A stretch of 64,000 nucleotides of DNA from Lophius americanus (lineage: Eukaryota; Chordata; Actinopteri; Lophiiformes; Lophiidae). The position numbers were made by a program, and so were the translations under genes. How positions within the stretch are numbered: position 1 is the first letter of the stretch; every line of letters begins with the position of its first letter. The notes below the pieces were generated by a model, which was not told the origin of the DNA, did not search any database, and saw nothing but the letters and a program-made list of their open reading frames with translations. This document shows, piece after piece, positions 12,805 through 26,054 of this stretch. The stretch covers positions 3,778,501 to 3,842,500 of the forward strand of contig JBBDHG010000061.1 in NCBI GenBank assembly GCA_037951165.1, written 5' to 3'.

Positions 12805-12834
12805 GCAGATGTTGCCATTCAATGCAACATCTGC
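12805..12834. repeat. Perfect 11-bp hairpin in the gabrr3 3' UTR region
   Basis: GCAGATGTTGC (12805-12815), 8-base loop CATTCAAT, then GCAACATCTGC (12824-12834). It lies about 75 bases past the gabrr3 stop, so it would be in the transcript. Function unknown. Confidence 0.7.
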
Positions 12835-12908
12835 ACTCAGAAATCCGAGCAGTCTATTGTTGAAATGGTGAAAAATGATGGCTGTTTATTTCGCTGCTGG
12901 TTCAGGGC

Positions 12909-15900
12909 CTATGCGTACAAACTCCAGTATATTATGTTGAAGAGCAGGTAGGCCAGAGGAAATATGGCTCTAGAATAGGAGTCGATCATGTAGCTGTTGC
13001 TCATTATGAAGCTGAGGTTTTGTTTTAAAGGATGCTTGCAGCGCAGCCTGGTGCCTTCGACGGGTGCTGAGACAGTAGAGTTTCGAGATTGGGTTTTCCT
13101 TTCTGTGTTTGCAGTGCTGGAAACCTCTGGAATAGCGGCCAGGTCCGGTTCATTGTCATGGAAGCAGCCGTCAAACGCCATCGCCTGGGAGGCATTGTAG
13201 GCATTGGGGATCTGCAGGGCGGAGGTGTGGAGAGCTGTGAGATCAGGCAGCTCCAGACAGGAAATTATTTCTTTTTCCAGGTCAAACTTGTCACAAGGGA
13301 TTTAGCGAGACTTTAAAAGCCATAAAAATATGAACATGAATGACCTTTGCCTTTTTCAGTTTCTTCATTTCCTCCACAGTGGTGAAGTAGTTGACAGCAG
13401 CGTACTCAATGACAGAGAGGAAGACGAAAAGGAAGCTTGCCCACAAGTAGATGTCTACGGCTTTGACGTAAGACACCTGTGGCATGGAGGCTGAGACACC
13501 GGTGATGATCGTAGACATTGTCAGGACTGTTGTTATGCCTGAAAACAGAGAACGATTCATCGTGAGTGTTTTCAGGACCCATGGATTGCACTGTTCTGGC
13601 GAAGAGTGAACTGGTAAACAGCAGACTAGACTGCATGAATGTTTCATAGAAACAACAGATTCAAAAGCAGTATTTTGAGACTCCCTTTTTATACAGATGA
13701 AATATTCTAGATATAACAAATTCCTTAGTTTTTCTTATCCCCCTGTTTTCAGTCTATATTTCAAGCTAGGCTACCCGACTGCCTCCTCCTCATCAACATC
13801 ATTTGATGTTTGAACCTGAATACGCCTATTTGGGAAGTAAGAGTATTCCCACAAACACAATGCTTTAAATGAAACAATGATACTTTTGTACCAATTCGAA
13901 CAAAAATATCAGCCCATTGTATTAAAGAGTATATGCCTTAAGGCCAATTCCAACATCTTCAGAGAACATGTGACCAGGAAAAGGAGGTAGAGGCCAAAAC
14001 TTGGCCTGAACTTAGAAACAGCCATGCAGAAGGCATACAGTAGAGCTAAACAACTGGAAAAGCAGACTTCACTACAAGGTCATGTTCCCTGTCACCACAT
14101 ACAGAGCAGAAGCACAGCACTGATTATGAACAGGAATTGTGCTATTATTCAGTGATGATATATTCAGTCAGATTTTCCGGAACCACCATTAATCAGTTTT
14201 AGGAAGCTGTCCTTTCTGTGAGATAAACTAGTGCACAGCCATCTTCTACCGGACAACAGATTAACATGTTACACGTGTAACCCTCATAACCACCGGACAA
14301 ATGTAACATAGGGTACCAAATCACAGACCATCATTTCATTAATTATAAAATCGTTTGTGACCCAAGGGCATCTCATTGATCTTCACCATCTGTTCTCAGA
14401 CTGGCTCTGATGATGCTAAATCCACGGTGCTTAGTCTGCAGACAAATTTGAAATTCAGAGAAATCATTAATTTCGTACAAATCCATGAGAACAGATTCCA
14501 AATCTGTCATAGAGTTTAAAACGTGTCAAGCACTTTTGCGTTTTACAGGTCTAAATGACCATGTCGGGACAATAAGGGCACCGCGGTTGTTTAAAGGAGA
14601 GTGCTGTGGAGTTTTCTTGTGATTATTAGCTCATAGAATTGTTGTTTTGTTTGTATGACAGGATGTTTTCACAGGACATTGTGTGTTAATCTTGATGTGT
14701 GGTGTGAGTACCAAGAGAGACACGGGCAGGTACAGCCCTCCTGTCTATCCAAAAAGACACCCAGGACAGCATCACCATCAGCATGGTGGGGAAGTAAGTC
14801 TGTAGCATGAAGAAGAAGATATGCCTCCTGAGAATGAAGTTGATGTAGAGTCGATTGTACCAACCTAAGAGAAGAGATGAATGGACAGAAGGTTGAGGTG
14901 AGGTAGATGAGTGATTTTGGGTCACAGAATATAACTGTGAATGACGACAGAAAACATAACATTCCCATTCAGGATAAAGAAGCTGCCAAGGAATTTAAGA
15001 ACAGGATATACAGAAAACAGAAAGAACCTAGAGCTCGGATGAGAAAGTAATTATTTTCAGCCCCAGAATCTGTTTAGAGCTTAAGTTTTGTAAGAACCTC
15101 TCAGAGAGGAAAGGTTTCAACTAGATTATCACACATTGAGAAGAAAATCTCCCTCTTGCCATTTTTTAAATCTTACTTTTGCTTTAAGTTTAATGTACTA
15201 TACTCAGACATGGTTTGAGAAGGTGGGCTCCAGAATTACCTCCAAATAGTCAAAATAATAAAGTAATAACACGTTTTATAATATTGTAAAAACCACATGA
15301 TCTCTCCTTAATTTTTTAATTTAAATGTGATTCTGCATGGCGAATGAGATTCACAGAATAAAAGTTAACATTCTCTCTAATCAAATAATGAAATAAACCT
15401 AAAATATTTTACAGATGGCCCTGCTTAGAGACCCTCAACGGCCTGAAATTCTATCTATATCCAGCTGTTATGTGAAGTTAACCTATTGTCATGGTTTTGT
15501 ATATTGTGTGGAATTTATTGTTATGGTTCTGTTCTTCGGTTCTTTTTGTAGGGTTGATTGTGCTTCCTGTTTTATTTTGAAGGTTCAATTCGATGTATTT
15601 CTTCCTGTTTTCCACCCATTTCCTCATTAGTCAGTGTATTTAAGTCTTTGTCTTCATCAGACTGTTTGTTAAACTTGCCTGGTTGACTTGCCTGAGTGCC
15701 GTCTCATGTTTGTTCCTGTGCTCCTTAGTTCTTCCTCTTCTTCTTCTTCTTCTTTTCTTCTTCTTCTTTTCTTCCATGTACTCCCTGAATTCAGTGTAAG
15801 TTTTGTTTTTTCCTCATCGATTATATATTTGGTACTATGATATTTCTTATAATTGTTTGCTATTTTTTTATTTTCCATCATCATCACTTTATTTTTCAAC

Positions 15901-18900
15901 TGTTGTGCCTAAGTTTTGGAAGTTCAATATTTTCCCTGTCATTTATAGCTTTTGAAATCAGACTTTTTATTCAAAATTATTTCACTTTACCTTTTGAGTA
16001 GTGTTTGAGTTTAGGGTCCTAATTTTGAACTCCATATAACACCCATACAAAACCATTTAAATGCCATAAAAAGTTCCTAATACGTCTCTGCCCAACCATT
16101 TAACCTCACAAAGTCTAAAATTACAGCTTGTTTTCTGTTACTAAAATCTAAATTTCAACACACTTGAACAGTCTGATGCCTTAATAACTTGTCATGAATT
16201 ACATGGAACCACTTCTGATAACAAATTTTCCATCAATTTTATATAAAACAACCCGTGGGATTACATAAAAAAAACCCTCTATAATTGTCGTTAAAAGCAA
16301 CCAACTAACAAGGGGCTGCATTTAAAGTATAATCTCTAAATTGTGTTAAAGTTGGTGTATTTTAACCTTTTTTTTTTAGAATTTTGCTTCTAAAGAACAA
16401 ACTACTCGGTCTTCTTATGGATAACTTTAGCTGCTGGCTAACAGTTCAGAATGAGAAATATGTGTGGCAATAATAATCTTCTCAGCATGAAAGCAAACTA
16501 ATGTCTTTTCTAAAATTGTGAACTACATTAATTCATATAGTCCTATATTTTCTCCGAGCTTTGCAAATAAGTAATCGTATTTATTCCTACACCAGTGAAC
16601 CTAATACAACCATAAACTAGTTATTACGCTGCTATTACTGTTTTCTGCACTTCCAACAGGTTTGAATGTGCAGAAAACACAAGAGATGTCTTAAACTGCT
16701 CTAAAAACAGAAGAGATTCTCTAATAGCGTCAGGGGCTCTCTGGTTGTTCCCAAACCGGGTACAGCTCGGAGGGCTCCCGCCTCACATACCAGTACTGCT
16801 GTAGAAGGCAAGCCCAAAGGAAGGCTGGAAGTCTTCAATAAAAAACTGAGAGAGCACGATCTCGTCAGTCCTTAATGAATCGTTCCCATTCTTCCAGTAG
16901 AGCATTAGGTCGTTCTCATTGTAAGCATCTTCAAGACAGGGGAGAAAGAAGGAAGGTGACATCTTTACATGTTGCCTCTCTCAGTGAAGTCATGGATGTA
17001 TTTCCCAGAGGAGAGGAGGGAGCGCGCAGAAATGGGGCTCCCAGCTCTTCTCTAGAATCTGGATCAATCCCTTAATCTGAATCTCTACGTTCAGGAGAGA
17101 GGCTGAGGGTTATGATTGATCCCACTCTGGCTGAGACTGTGTATTAATGACGACAGTGTGTTGTCCAATCAGTGCAATTCCACAAGATATCCAATAATGT
17201 TTGTGACAAGCAAAATCATTACTGACTGTTTCAGTCAGGGAGCAGAGCATCATGCTCCAGTACCTTCTTATTAAATAAATGATAAAATCAGCTTAGTTTC
17301 TCTTATCAACAGCAGTTCAAAATCAGCCATACTGGAAGGAACTTAAATATTAAATTATCTTGTATTGACCAAAGAAAATCTGCCACTTACCCAAAAATGC
17401 ATAAACCCTAAAGAGGTTTATTTTCTGATGCAAAAAATTATTTTACTTGTAGACAAATATAAGATTAATTAAGAAAAAGGGGTTTTATTTTACCGTTGTG
17501 ACATTCCTTTGCCTGCAATGCCAACAGGAATACAGTTTGATACTCACAACTCTCTAGCTCCAGAGAACAGTTCTGTGTGTCCAGAGGGAAACTACTGAAG
17601 TCCATTGAGCAGAGAGCGGTCACAGTGATCCTGAAACACAAGTTACAGTTAAAGAAACACTTACATCCGTCCAACAATCATTCAATATCACCAAATGACT
17701 CAACAGGAAATGCTAATTTTGAGTTAGTTTGAGCTTAAGATCATGTTTCTGTAGAATATCATCAGAAAAGGAGATAATAAAAATATAGAGGCTATGAATT
17801 AAAATCCACTGAACTGATTTTCCATTTAAGATGTAGGTGTGCTGATATGAACTCATCTGTTCACACAACAAATGCTGAGCCTGCCAGTCTGTGTGGCTGG
17901 ATCATGTTGTCAGAGATGAAGCCATATTGCTGACATCTGTGCGTGAAATGGATCTGATGAATGTGGTCTGAACGCTTGCTGACTCGTATTCCTCTCAGGC
18001 TTTGCTTATTAAACATTTCAGAAGTCTTCAAAAAGCATTGGTTAATGTACTGGTCCATGTCCATTTAATAAAGAAAATTTTATTTTACTCACTAATCCCC
18101 AAAGACACATTGAATAATGGTTACACGTACGAGCTAAATGGTTTTATTAACATTAACATAAGAGCAGCTATGGCTATGTAAAGATCTGGAAGCATTAGTG
18201 TCCTGAAATCGCTTTTCTTTTAAATTCTGTAATCCATGCCTAATCTGAGTTTTTGTGATTTTTGTCTTATTTTCCATTATTTTTGTATTTTTCTTTATTT
18301 GATCACTTGTAATGTTTTATTTTAGTTGCCCTTGTCCTATTGCCTTGTGACTTTATAAAAAATATTTTAGTTTCCCTGTCTGCCAAGGAACTTTTTAAGC
18401 ACTAATTTATGTTCATTTTTATCATTATCATTTCTGCTTTTTATGTTGTGGATCTCTTATAATAATAATAATATGAATGAATAAGAAAATCACCGGACAC
18501 TGTAGAGGATGTTGCCATCTGGATAAACCCTTAGCATGATGTTCTCCATGGTTGTGTCATGGATAAATGAACGCTTGGAGTGAACAAAGAAAACGTCAGG
18601 AACCCAAATCTTCTTCACAAGACGTGCATCAAAGGTACGACTCTTATTACTGCTGGAGGGGAAGGCAAGGCGGTCGTCCTGCCAGTAATGCCTCAAGTAC
18701 AAAGTCATGGTAAAGTCCTGGAAAACAGACCAAAAAACCCACTGGTGCTCAAGGCCAACAGAGTAAAGCCGACTTGTCTAGTGATGAAGATACAGACATT
18801 CTCGCAACACCTACCATGTTCACTTCAGATATGCTGTCAATGCTCTCCACCTGCACGTCAATACCAACAGGAATAGCAGAACCTGCAAGAGGTCAAACAT

Positions 18901-21900
18901 TGTAATGCATCAGCTTTGAGATTTGGATCAAGTTTTTCATGATTCATCTGTCTCACCATCCATCAATGATTATATATGTGCAAATCCCACTGCAGAGCCA
19001 TAAGAAATAAACTACATCAGAGAGAATAGGTTGAATGAAGGTCATGACCCTGGCATCAGTGTTCTTAGAGTTGTGTTTAAGTCAGCTTCTGATGAATAAC
19101 ATATAGCTACTACAGCATGTCATCCCCTCGTCTGATACATGGTTCAGGCACAACCTGACAGAAGCCGTAATCCTCAAAGCTCCGCTGCTCTCAGGAATAT
19201 GAGCCACCAAATACAGTCATGTAGAGGATCTGCTTAATATTTGTGAAAAATCATGTTGTGGTCACTCGGTCTACAGGGATGAGGTCTACAGACCGTCCCG
19301 CTCCCTTAAAAATCAGACGAGACCTAGTGAAGAGTATCTACCGCAGAATTGCTAGGGGCACACATCTCCCAGGACCTCACAAGGGCTTGAAACCACCACA
19401 CCACTCGGTCTGGTGGAAAAAGAGCACAGAAGCAGCTGTGGTTGGTCAGCTGAACTCCAGCAGACAGGAAGGCTCTTCACAGTCAGGAACTTCTCACAGA
19501 AAAAATCCACGACACATCCCCACAAATGTAATTCCTCAGGCTGCTAACATTTCGCGACTCATCCCACCACTTTCAATACCTTTCTGCCCTGATAAATATC
19601 TTGAAGGCTCTATAGGTCCCCTACAAAGTTACACTACCAGATTCCTGAGAGGTTTTTTTTTTACAAAAGTGTCTCTAAGATTTAAACTGTCAAACCACTA
19701 CGCTATAATTAAGATAAACAACAGTAAACCAAATATATGACATTGTTTTATTCTATCATACCCCATGTTTTCATAATAGTTTGACTGAACTGAATTGAAC
19801 TCTGACATCCAGAGTTCAATTCAGTTTGAAAAAGCTAAAGAGCTGGTCCACAGGATAAATACAGACTACAAGCATATTATAGATGCCACTATCAACCCTC
19901 AGCATGAACACATACTTTTGTGAAGACAGTGAGATGTTACAATGCAATTTTTAACGTCCCCTTATCTAACAATTACATGAATATTCAGTGTCTGTAGCAA
20001 GTGGGTTGGTCCTTATATCACCGCCCACTGTCAGAATATTAATGCATATGATGTGTACCGTAAACGTTTTCTCTCTTTGTCATTATATAATGAAGGTAAG
20101 CACTCACACTGTCTACCATAACAATAGAGTAGTTAATGGGAGGGATTATATCAGGCAGCAGGGATTCTGGAGGTCCTATTTTTTTCCCTTTTTTTCTTTT
20201 TTCACAGCGTTAGCTCACTGAGGCTCACTCAGCTGCGTTAACAGAGGGTTCACTGCAAAAATGACCTTTTGGTCAAATTATTGAAAGATAGTTATTGTGA
20301 GAAGCACCTTAATTTCTGGATGCACACATGGAACTATAACTTGTGTTTGTTAAGATGCAAAAGCAAATAATATACATTCTTGTGAGACAACACTCATGTA
20401 GAGATATGTGCTGGAAGCTGTTTGGCAAGGCGAGAGAGAAAGTCCTAACCGAACAAAACAGGTTGTAAATGTCAACGTTAACATTGAGAGAGAGAAAGTC
20501 CTAACCAAACAAAACAGGTTGTAATGTCAATGTTAACATTGTGTTGGGGGGGGGGGGGGGGGGGGGGGGGGGGAAAGGCACATCAACATTTTTTTAATTC
20601 ATAATGTCTCCAGTTGATAATTTGCTGCTAGCATTTGTTACTATTTGCATTTAACAAAACCAAGGCTTTAATAACATCATTATCCAGGTTTTCAACTTGT
20701 ACTGGATTCTTTAATATGTAAAGAATGTTATCGTATGAATAAATAAATTCAAATAAATTAAATAAATATATATTAAATATACACGATGGAAATATTGAAC
20801 CGTGTTTGATAAAACCGTGTCAACAAAGTTAGAATGTTGATATATGTTGTGAATTTGTAAATAAAATAAGGAAATCTGAGTTCCTAAGTGAAGTAAATTG
20901 GTGGTTGATGTACAAATAAGGAAATTAATTACCATGTATTAAATATTATTATCAAAGATTTGGCATTTTTAATCATATGAAATGCTCATGTGACGCCCAC
21001 TAATGTGTTATGACATTTTTGTGAATGTTATTATCCGGTGTGGTCTCTTAATAGAGAATATTAATATTTATTTCCACAAAAATGTGATCATACATTAATG
21101 GGCATCACTCACAATGTGCTATTGGATGTGCATTAATTATTTTATATACTCAGAACATGTTGTTTGCAAAGTAAACATGATGACAGACATGCTAGTCACA
21201 GTCCATGCTCTTAGGACAATGTGTGCCAACCGACGTCATAACAACAACAATGCATATCTGCTGACCCAAATGGTGCAACAGCTCGTACAGTTACTAAATA
21301 ACCCATTTTTCCTTAAAAAATCTGCTGCATTCACAGGTTAGGATGTTTTAGGAATGTTTATTACTTCTGAGGTCAAATTTAACACCTGAGAGAAAATCTT
21401 AGAAAATTGAGACTGACTGACTGAGATGACTCAACCAGCCTTCCACTTGTATTCAAGGCTGGAGGATTGTAAACTTGATGGACATGCAGTATCTGAAGCA
21501 AAAGAAAGGATTCTTTTTGTTGGTCATCGTCAAACATCACTGAATAATTTTTGTAAACTATAAACTATAAAATAACATTTAAAGAGTCCAGATAGGTTGC
21601 AGACAGAGTAAAAACATTGTTCCAGTTTCCTTTCCCTCCCTGCACATATTCCCTCCCTGCACAAGTATTATGTTCAGATTATTTTAATACAACTAGTACA
21701 ACCGGTTGCAGTCGTTGTCTAACCCTGCAGACTATCTAGGTCACTATGTTTTTTTGTTCCTTTGGGGGGGGTTACAGCACAGTAACCCACATTGCCCTCA
21801 TTGAGGTGACAGTAGAGCAGACAGTTATACAAGATAAGGAAGAAAAGTAAATAGATGAGGTGTTCTTATATGTACCTCCAAAACCCGGCCTCATGGCAAA

Positions 21901-22717
21901 GTCATGGTCTTCAATCCGAAGTAGCTGCTCAGATTTTATAAGCAAGGACTTGGTGCTGTCCGACTTCTTCATCTTCAGGTCCCCGCGTCTGAGAACCAAA
22001 GAGAACAAATGACAGCTTGCACAGAACTTTCCAGTACCAACACAGCAGGCTGACATATGTCGGAGGGAGTTAGTGATGGTTAATTGGATCTGAGCGCTTT
22101 TGATTACAACCAAAGGCCTTAGTCTGAAGGAAATGCATTCTATTCAGGATATTGTGATTTATTTAACACGGTTTTAACGAGGTCAGACGTATTTACAGTC
22201 TTTTCATTTTCAGCTCATAAGATCACCTTTTACCAGAATTAAAAAGAAGAGAAAAATCTCAAGGTGATTGATGAGAATCAAAATGAACACCTTTTTCTTA
22301 CAATGTAACTTACCAATAACTAAAAAACATGCATATTATTGCGACCTACTTGAGATTAGTTTGAATCATAAAAGGGAAAATGTGTCTAAGCACCTTTCAC
22401 CTTTAAACAATCACCCCTTCTCTTTCCTTTATACCCTTGCTACAGAGGTTGCTGGAAATAAGCCCACTGAAATGGCATTGCAAAATCAAACAATATATTT
22501 GCAAGGAGTCAAAACCTAACAACAAAATAAGCTCCAACGGTATTTGACATGTGAGAAATCCCACTTTGGCTCACCCTCCATGCTTTTGTTCGCTGTTCTC
22601 TCCAGTGTACAGCTCCTTGTGTCTCTTCTTGCTCGGGAAGATGTTGCTGTTGAGTTGGGTGACAGGCCACAGCCAGGCCAAGCACATCAGTCTCAAGGCC
22701 AGGAGGGCCATTCTCAT
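12909..22717 (-). CDS. gabrr3: GABA-A receptor subunit rho-3 (ligand-gated chloride channel), complete
   Basis: Nine minus-strand coding exons: 22717-22575, 21988-21876, 18882-18815, 18717-18494, 17630-17548, 16928-16791, 14864-14712, 13538-13345, 13211-12909. All phases agree, giving 472 aa, the usual size. The start chosen is [12 protein letters not shown], a good signal peptide; an in-frame ATG 39 bases upstream is possible. Residues 190-204 form the Cys-loop ([15 protein letters not shown]). M1 is about 272-296, M2 304-325 ([18 protein letters not shown]), M3 333-356 and M4 452-472. Rho-3 rather than rho-1/2 is supported by the N-terminal [16 protein letters not shown] and by [10 protein letters not shown] in the M3-M4 loop. 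Rho subunits form homomeric, bicuculline-insensitive GABA-gated chloride channels, best known in retina (family knowledge). The exon 8 donor (AAG|gtcatt) is weak but matches the expected boundary. The gene is divergent from hhla2. Confidence 0.97.
15727..15775. repeat. (TTC)n microsatellite in a gabrr3 intron
   Basis: A run of 'ttcttcttc' with minor interruptions lies between gabrr3 exons 6 and 7. Confidence 0.8.
19136..19740. other. Possible unclassified repeat with open frame in gabrr3 intron 2
   Basis: A 165-codon open frame (19243-19740, plus strand) lies inside gabrr3 intron 2. Its product is basic and low in recognisable domains. It has no promoter or splice context and ends in AT-rich, T-run sequence like a retroelement 3' end. 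I cannot name a family; it may be a decayed LINE tail or chance. Confidence 0.25.
19788..19826. repeat. Perfect 17-bp inverted repeat, 5-base loop
   Basis: AACTGAATTGAACTCTG (19788-19804), loop ACATC, then CAGAGTTCAATTCAGTT (19810-19826). It lies in gabrr3 intron 2, just past the open frame at 19243-19740. Confidence 0.8.
20432..20540. repeat. Two-copy 55-base tandem repeat
   Basis: The unit 'gagagagaaagtcctaacc(g/a)aacaaaacagg...gttaacatt' occurs at 20432-20485 and 20486-20540, with a few changes. It directly precedes the poly-G tract, in gabrr3 intron 2. Confidence 0.8.
20546..20573 (+). repeat. Poly-G tract, 28 bases
   Basis: An uninterrupted run of 28 G lies in gabrr3 intron 2 (C on the transcribed gabrr3 sense strand). 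It could form G-quadruplexes and is prone to sequencing length error. Confidence 0.9.
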
Positions 22718-24552
22718 GGTGAAGCTTGGGCTGGAGAGAAGAAATGTTCCTCCCACCCTGTTAGTGTCTGTCCCTGGGAATGCTACAGCTGTCCCCGTCC
22801 ACCGCTGGCATGCTCATATCCCAGCAGGAACACTCATTCTTCCCCACCACACATGCAAACAGCTACCTCTGCACGATGCGGCTCTTCCGTCCTCGGTGTC
22901 ATGGTGAACAGCAGTCCAAACATCCAGTGTTTAGCTCCAGTGCACTGGCATCCCCCCAGCTGAGTTTGCTTGTCACTGTGTCATTCCTCTGCCTATGTCT
23001 CCTGACACAACATTTTGCTCTGGCTTTCCCCGCTGTCCCCTCCCTCTGATTTAAAACCAAATATCAATTTATTCTTATAATGACAAAGGAATACCATTAA
23101 TTCCTCTCTAATCTTCTTATCTGCGCTTCGTGAAATCTTTCAGTAACCTATAAACTGGAGGCACCAGAGGGTGGGGCCGGGATAATTCAACCAGCAGTGT
23201 CATCATCATTCTAACCAGATGAAAAAAAAAGAAAAAAGAAAAAGCCTTTAGCCTATTTTTTTTTATGAATTTCAGGATTTCCCTGTGATGATGGGAGGCT
23301 GAAAATGAACCCATGGAGAGGAGACAGATGCAAGCATATGTCTGGGTACCATCTGCAAACATTACCCCTCTGATTCCTGAGCAGTTAGTATTCATGGAAG
23401 AGGATAGGATTCCTGATCAAAGGTCTGAAGCATTTCTCTCATTGAATGTTACAAAGAAAAGAAAAGAGTGTTACTGCTGGTACTTATGCAACCATGGAGC
23501 TTTAATCCATCATTCACAGCATAGAGTGGGATCATACTCTCAGACATGGAGATGAAGGTTTCAATAATAGATTTGTGTGTTCATCTAGAAAACCCTAGCA
23601 AAGGTATTTAAGATCCTTTTGGAAACCGAAGGACCCTTTATTTCAGGTGTGTTTCTACACAAAGGACTCTTCTGGGGCTCAGACCCAAATTACTAAAACC
23701 TCTTCTTTTTTTTGTTGAAAGAATGCTCTTTGTATGAAGTATCAAAATATTTACTTGACTTTACAAAATGTGGATCCCCTGGGAGGAGCCGGAAAGTGTT
23801 GCTGGGCAGAGGGATGTTTGGAGTAATCTGCTTGGTCTGCTGGCACTGGGACCAGATAAGTCCAATTTGTGTTCTACCAAATAATAATCATAATAATAAT
23901 AATTATGATTTAAAAGAAAATAATGTTTCATGCAACAAATAATTTCGCAAGTCGAACATTTCAGACATGGTTTTTTTGAAAAATAATAAATAAATATGTA
24001 ACCTAAAATCATTCTTCAATGCATCCACATCTGTAATAAAGCCTATCTTTAATCAAGCAAAGCTAATTAGCCACTTCATTTGAGCTAGAGTTAGTTAGGG
24101 TCAGGTAGGTGTGTGCATGAAGTAGTGCACTGCTACAACGTGTACTAAGCTGTGCATACAGAAAAGCATTACATAACTAGATGTTGAACCCTGGATCGCA
24201 TGGTGGGTCCTCTGGGCTTACGGTTCAGGTAAATCTACATAACTTTCAAATTGTGGCTAGGAAAATCAGAAGCATCCCGTTCATATCAATTCAAATGAAT
24301 CCAATGTCAAATATAGTGAAGAGGATTCTTTGATAACCACAAATTCGCATTTACACTCGTATTCTCATTAATTGAAGGAAAAACAAATTACAGACGCGAA
24401 GAGAATACAATGATGAGGAAATGAAATATGCATATAGAAACAATCATATTTAGTTTTACTGCATTCAATCAAAGAAGAAATGAAAACCAGAAAACTTTGT
24501 TTCAAATCAATGATGAAATCCCAACATGGACAGCATGTCTCCACACTAGTGG

Positions 24553-24598
24553 CATGGCTGCTTTAATCTGGGATTAAAGTTGACATCGGGCAGCCATG
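24553..24598. repeat. Nested hairpin, 9-bp outer and 7-bp inner arms
   Basis: Outer arms CATGGCTGC (24553-24561) and GCAGCCATG (24590-24598). Inside is TTTAATC-TGG-GATTAAA (24562-24578). Confidence 0.7.
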
Positions 24599-24644
24599 AG
24601 CAGTGCCATCTTTAAGAATCAAGCACGTGGATCTTGGTTCGCCT

Positions 24645-24693
24645 GTCACATGTGACCCCACATCTGCTGGAAAGCTGTGGGGTCACATGTGAC
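24645..24693. repeat. Perfect 18-bp hairpin with CACATGTG core in each arm
   Basis: GTCACATGTGACCCCACA (24645-24662), 13-base loop, then TGTGGGGTCACATGTGAC (24676-24693). Each arm contains the 12-base palindrome GTCACATGTGAC, which includes an E-box (CACATGTG). Confidence 0.85.
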
Positions 24694-25410
24694 ATCTCAC
24701 TGGTGCCCTCTGGGGGTCACAGTTTGTCATAATACAGTATGTTAAGAATTGTGTTGAGCATTTTAGTTCATAAAAAGCCACATTTAACCAGCACACCAGG
24801 TATTGACACCTTAATATTAAACCCATTATAAGCTTCATCTCATGCATCCATGCTACAAAACTACATAAGCAATACAGGAAACTTGTTTACTGTCCCTGAA
24901 GTCTCTTCAAAATGCTGCAATTAAAAAAATATAGTTTATACAAATGGTTAAAAATATACCTGAATAACGTTACTGGCTTCTATTTTTCAAAGCACTTAAG
25001 ACAAAAAGGCAGCAAACACTAAATTATGGAAAAATACATTACTTGGTATCTCACTCAAATAAAAAAACAAACACCAAAGCTCTGAATTTACAACCTTATA
25101 TTTTTACATGAAAAAACAATACAAACATACAACTACTACAATCAATATATCAGCAGCTTTTGTTGTCAACATTATCTCACTCAGACTCAATGTATCATGA
25201 AATATCGCTACAATTTGCTGCTGGATCCAAAAATAAATTAAGATAATTAAAACTGCATGACTGGGACATATAAAATCACAACCGGTCGTCAGTGCCTGAG
25301 GAGCCAAATTCTAGAGAAATTCATAACCGGATGGCTTTTCATGGTGTTTCTCCATTCATAATTGTGACTGCCATGATTTATTCCCTTTTATTCTCAACCC
25401 ACAATAAGGA

Positions 25411-25448
25411 ACTCCTAGCATTCAATGACAGCAATGAATGCTAGGAGT
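25411..25448. repeat. Perfect 14-bp hairpin upstream of hhla2
   Basis: ACTCCTAGCATTCA (25411-25424), 10-base loop ATGACAGCAA, then TGAATGCTAGGAGT (25435-25448). It lies about 600 bases before the hhla2 start codon. Confidence 0.85.
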
Positions 25449-26054
25449 CTGGAAATATCTGAAAAAGGATTGACAGGGATCAATCAGATGTGAAAATAAT
25501 TACACCCCTGAACGGACATAAGGTGGCATGTCAGTGAAAGCCGATGGCCAAATTGAGAGGACCGTTGTATTTCAGGTACATCTATACTAGACAGGCATTT
25601 AGGATGATTGTATTCAGTTTTGTATTACATTAAAGGGGCTTTAATTCAATTTTGTACGTTTGAAATCATTCCAAATCAAAGAAGGCAAATTGTTGCATAG
25701 CTTACTTAAAGGCACAACCTTTGCAATAAACAGAGACCCCAACTACAACGAAATAAATAATTGATAAATCATTCTTTTACAAAGACAAAAGTTAGACTTA
25801 TTATAATGCCGCCTGTTATTAGTGATTTTAAAGTTACTGTGAGTACGTTTTAGTCTCTTTGAATAAATGGAATTTTTTAAATTGTTAGCTCGGAGGTGTT
25901 GGTTAAAGTTTAACTTGTCTGGTGAATTAGTCAGTGTTTCATTGGTGTTAGGAAGGATTTAAAGTGGAATGGCAGCAACAGTTCAGTGCACACTAGTGTG
26001 TTTCACATTCAAAGTAGTGTTAAAGGACCATCAACTCAGAGCAGGCCTTCTGAC

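Larger units (their letters stand above)
22718..26054. other. Divergent intergenic region between gabrr3 and hhla2
   Basis: About 3.3 kb separates the two divergent start codons, so both promoters probably lie here. No exon is supported. Three clear hairpins occur (24553-24598, 24645-24693, 25411-25448), listed separately. AT-rich tracts with 'aataataat' runs occur at 23880-23905. I could not assign TATA or initiator elements with confidence. Confidence 0.5.

Noticed and set aside
22544..22963. Plus-strand open frames opposite gabrr3 exon 1
   Set aside because: They are antisense to the gabrr3 signal-peptide exon and promoter side, with no independent support.
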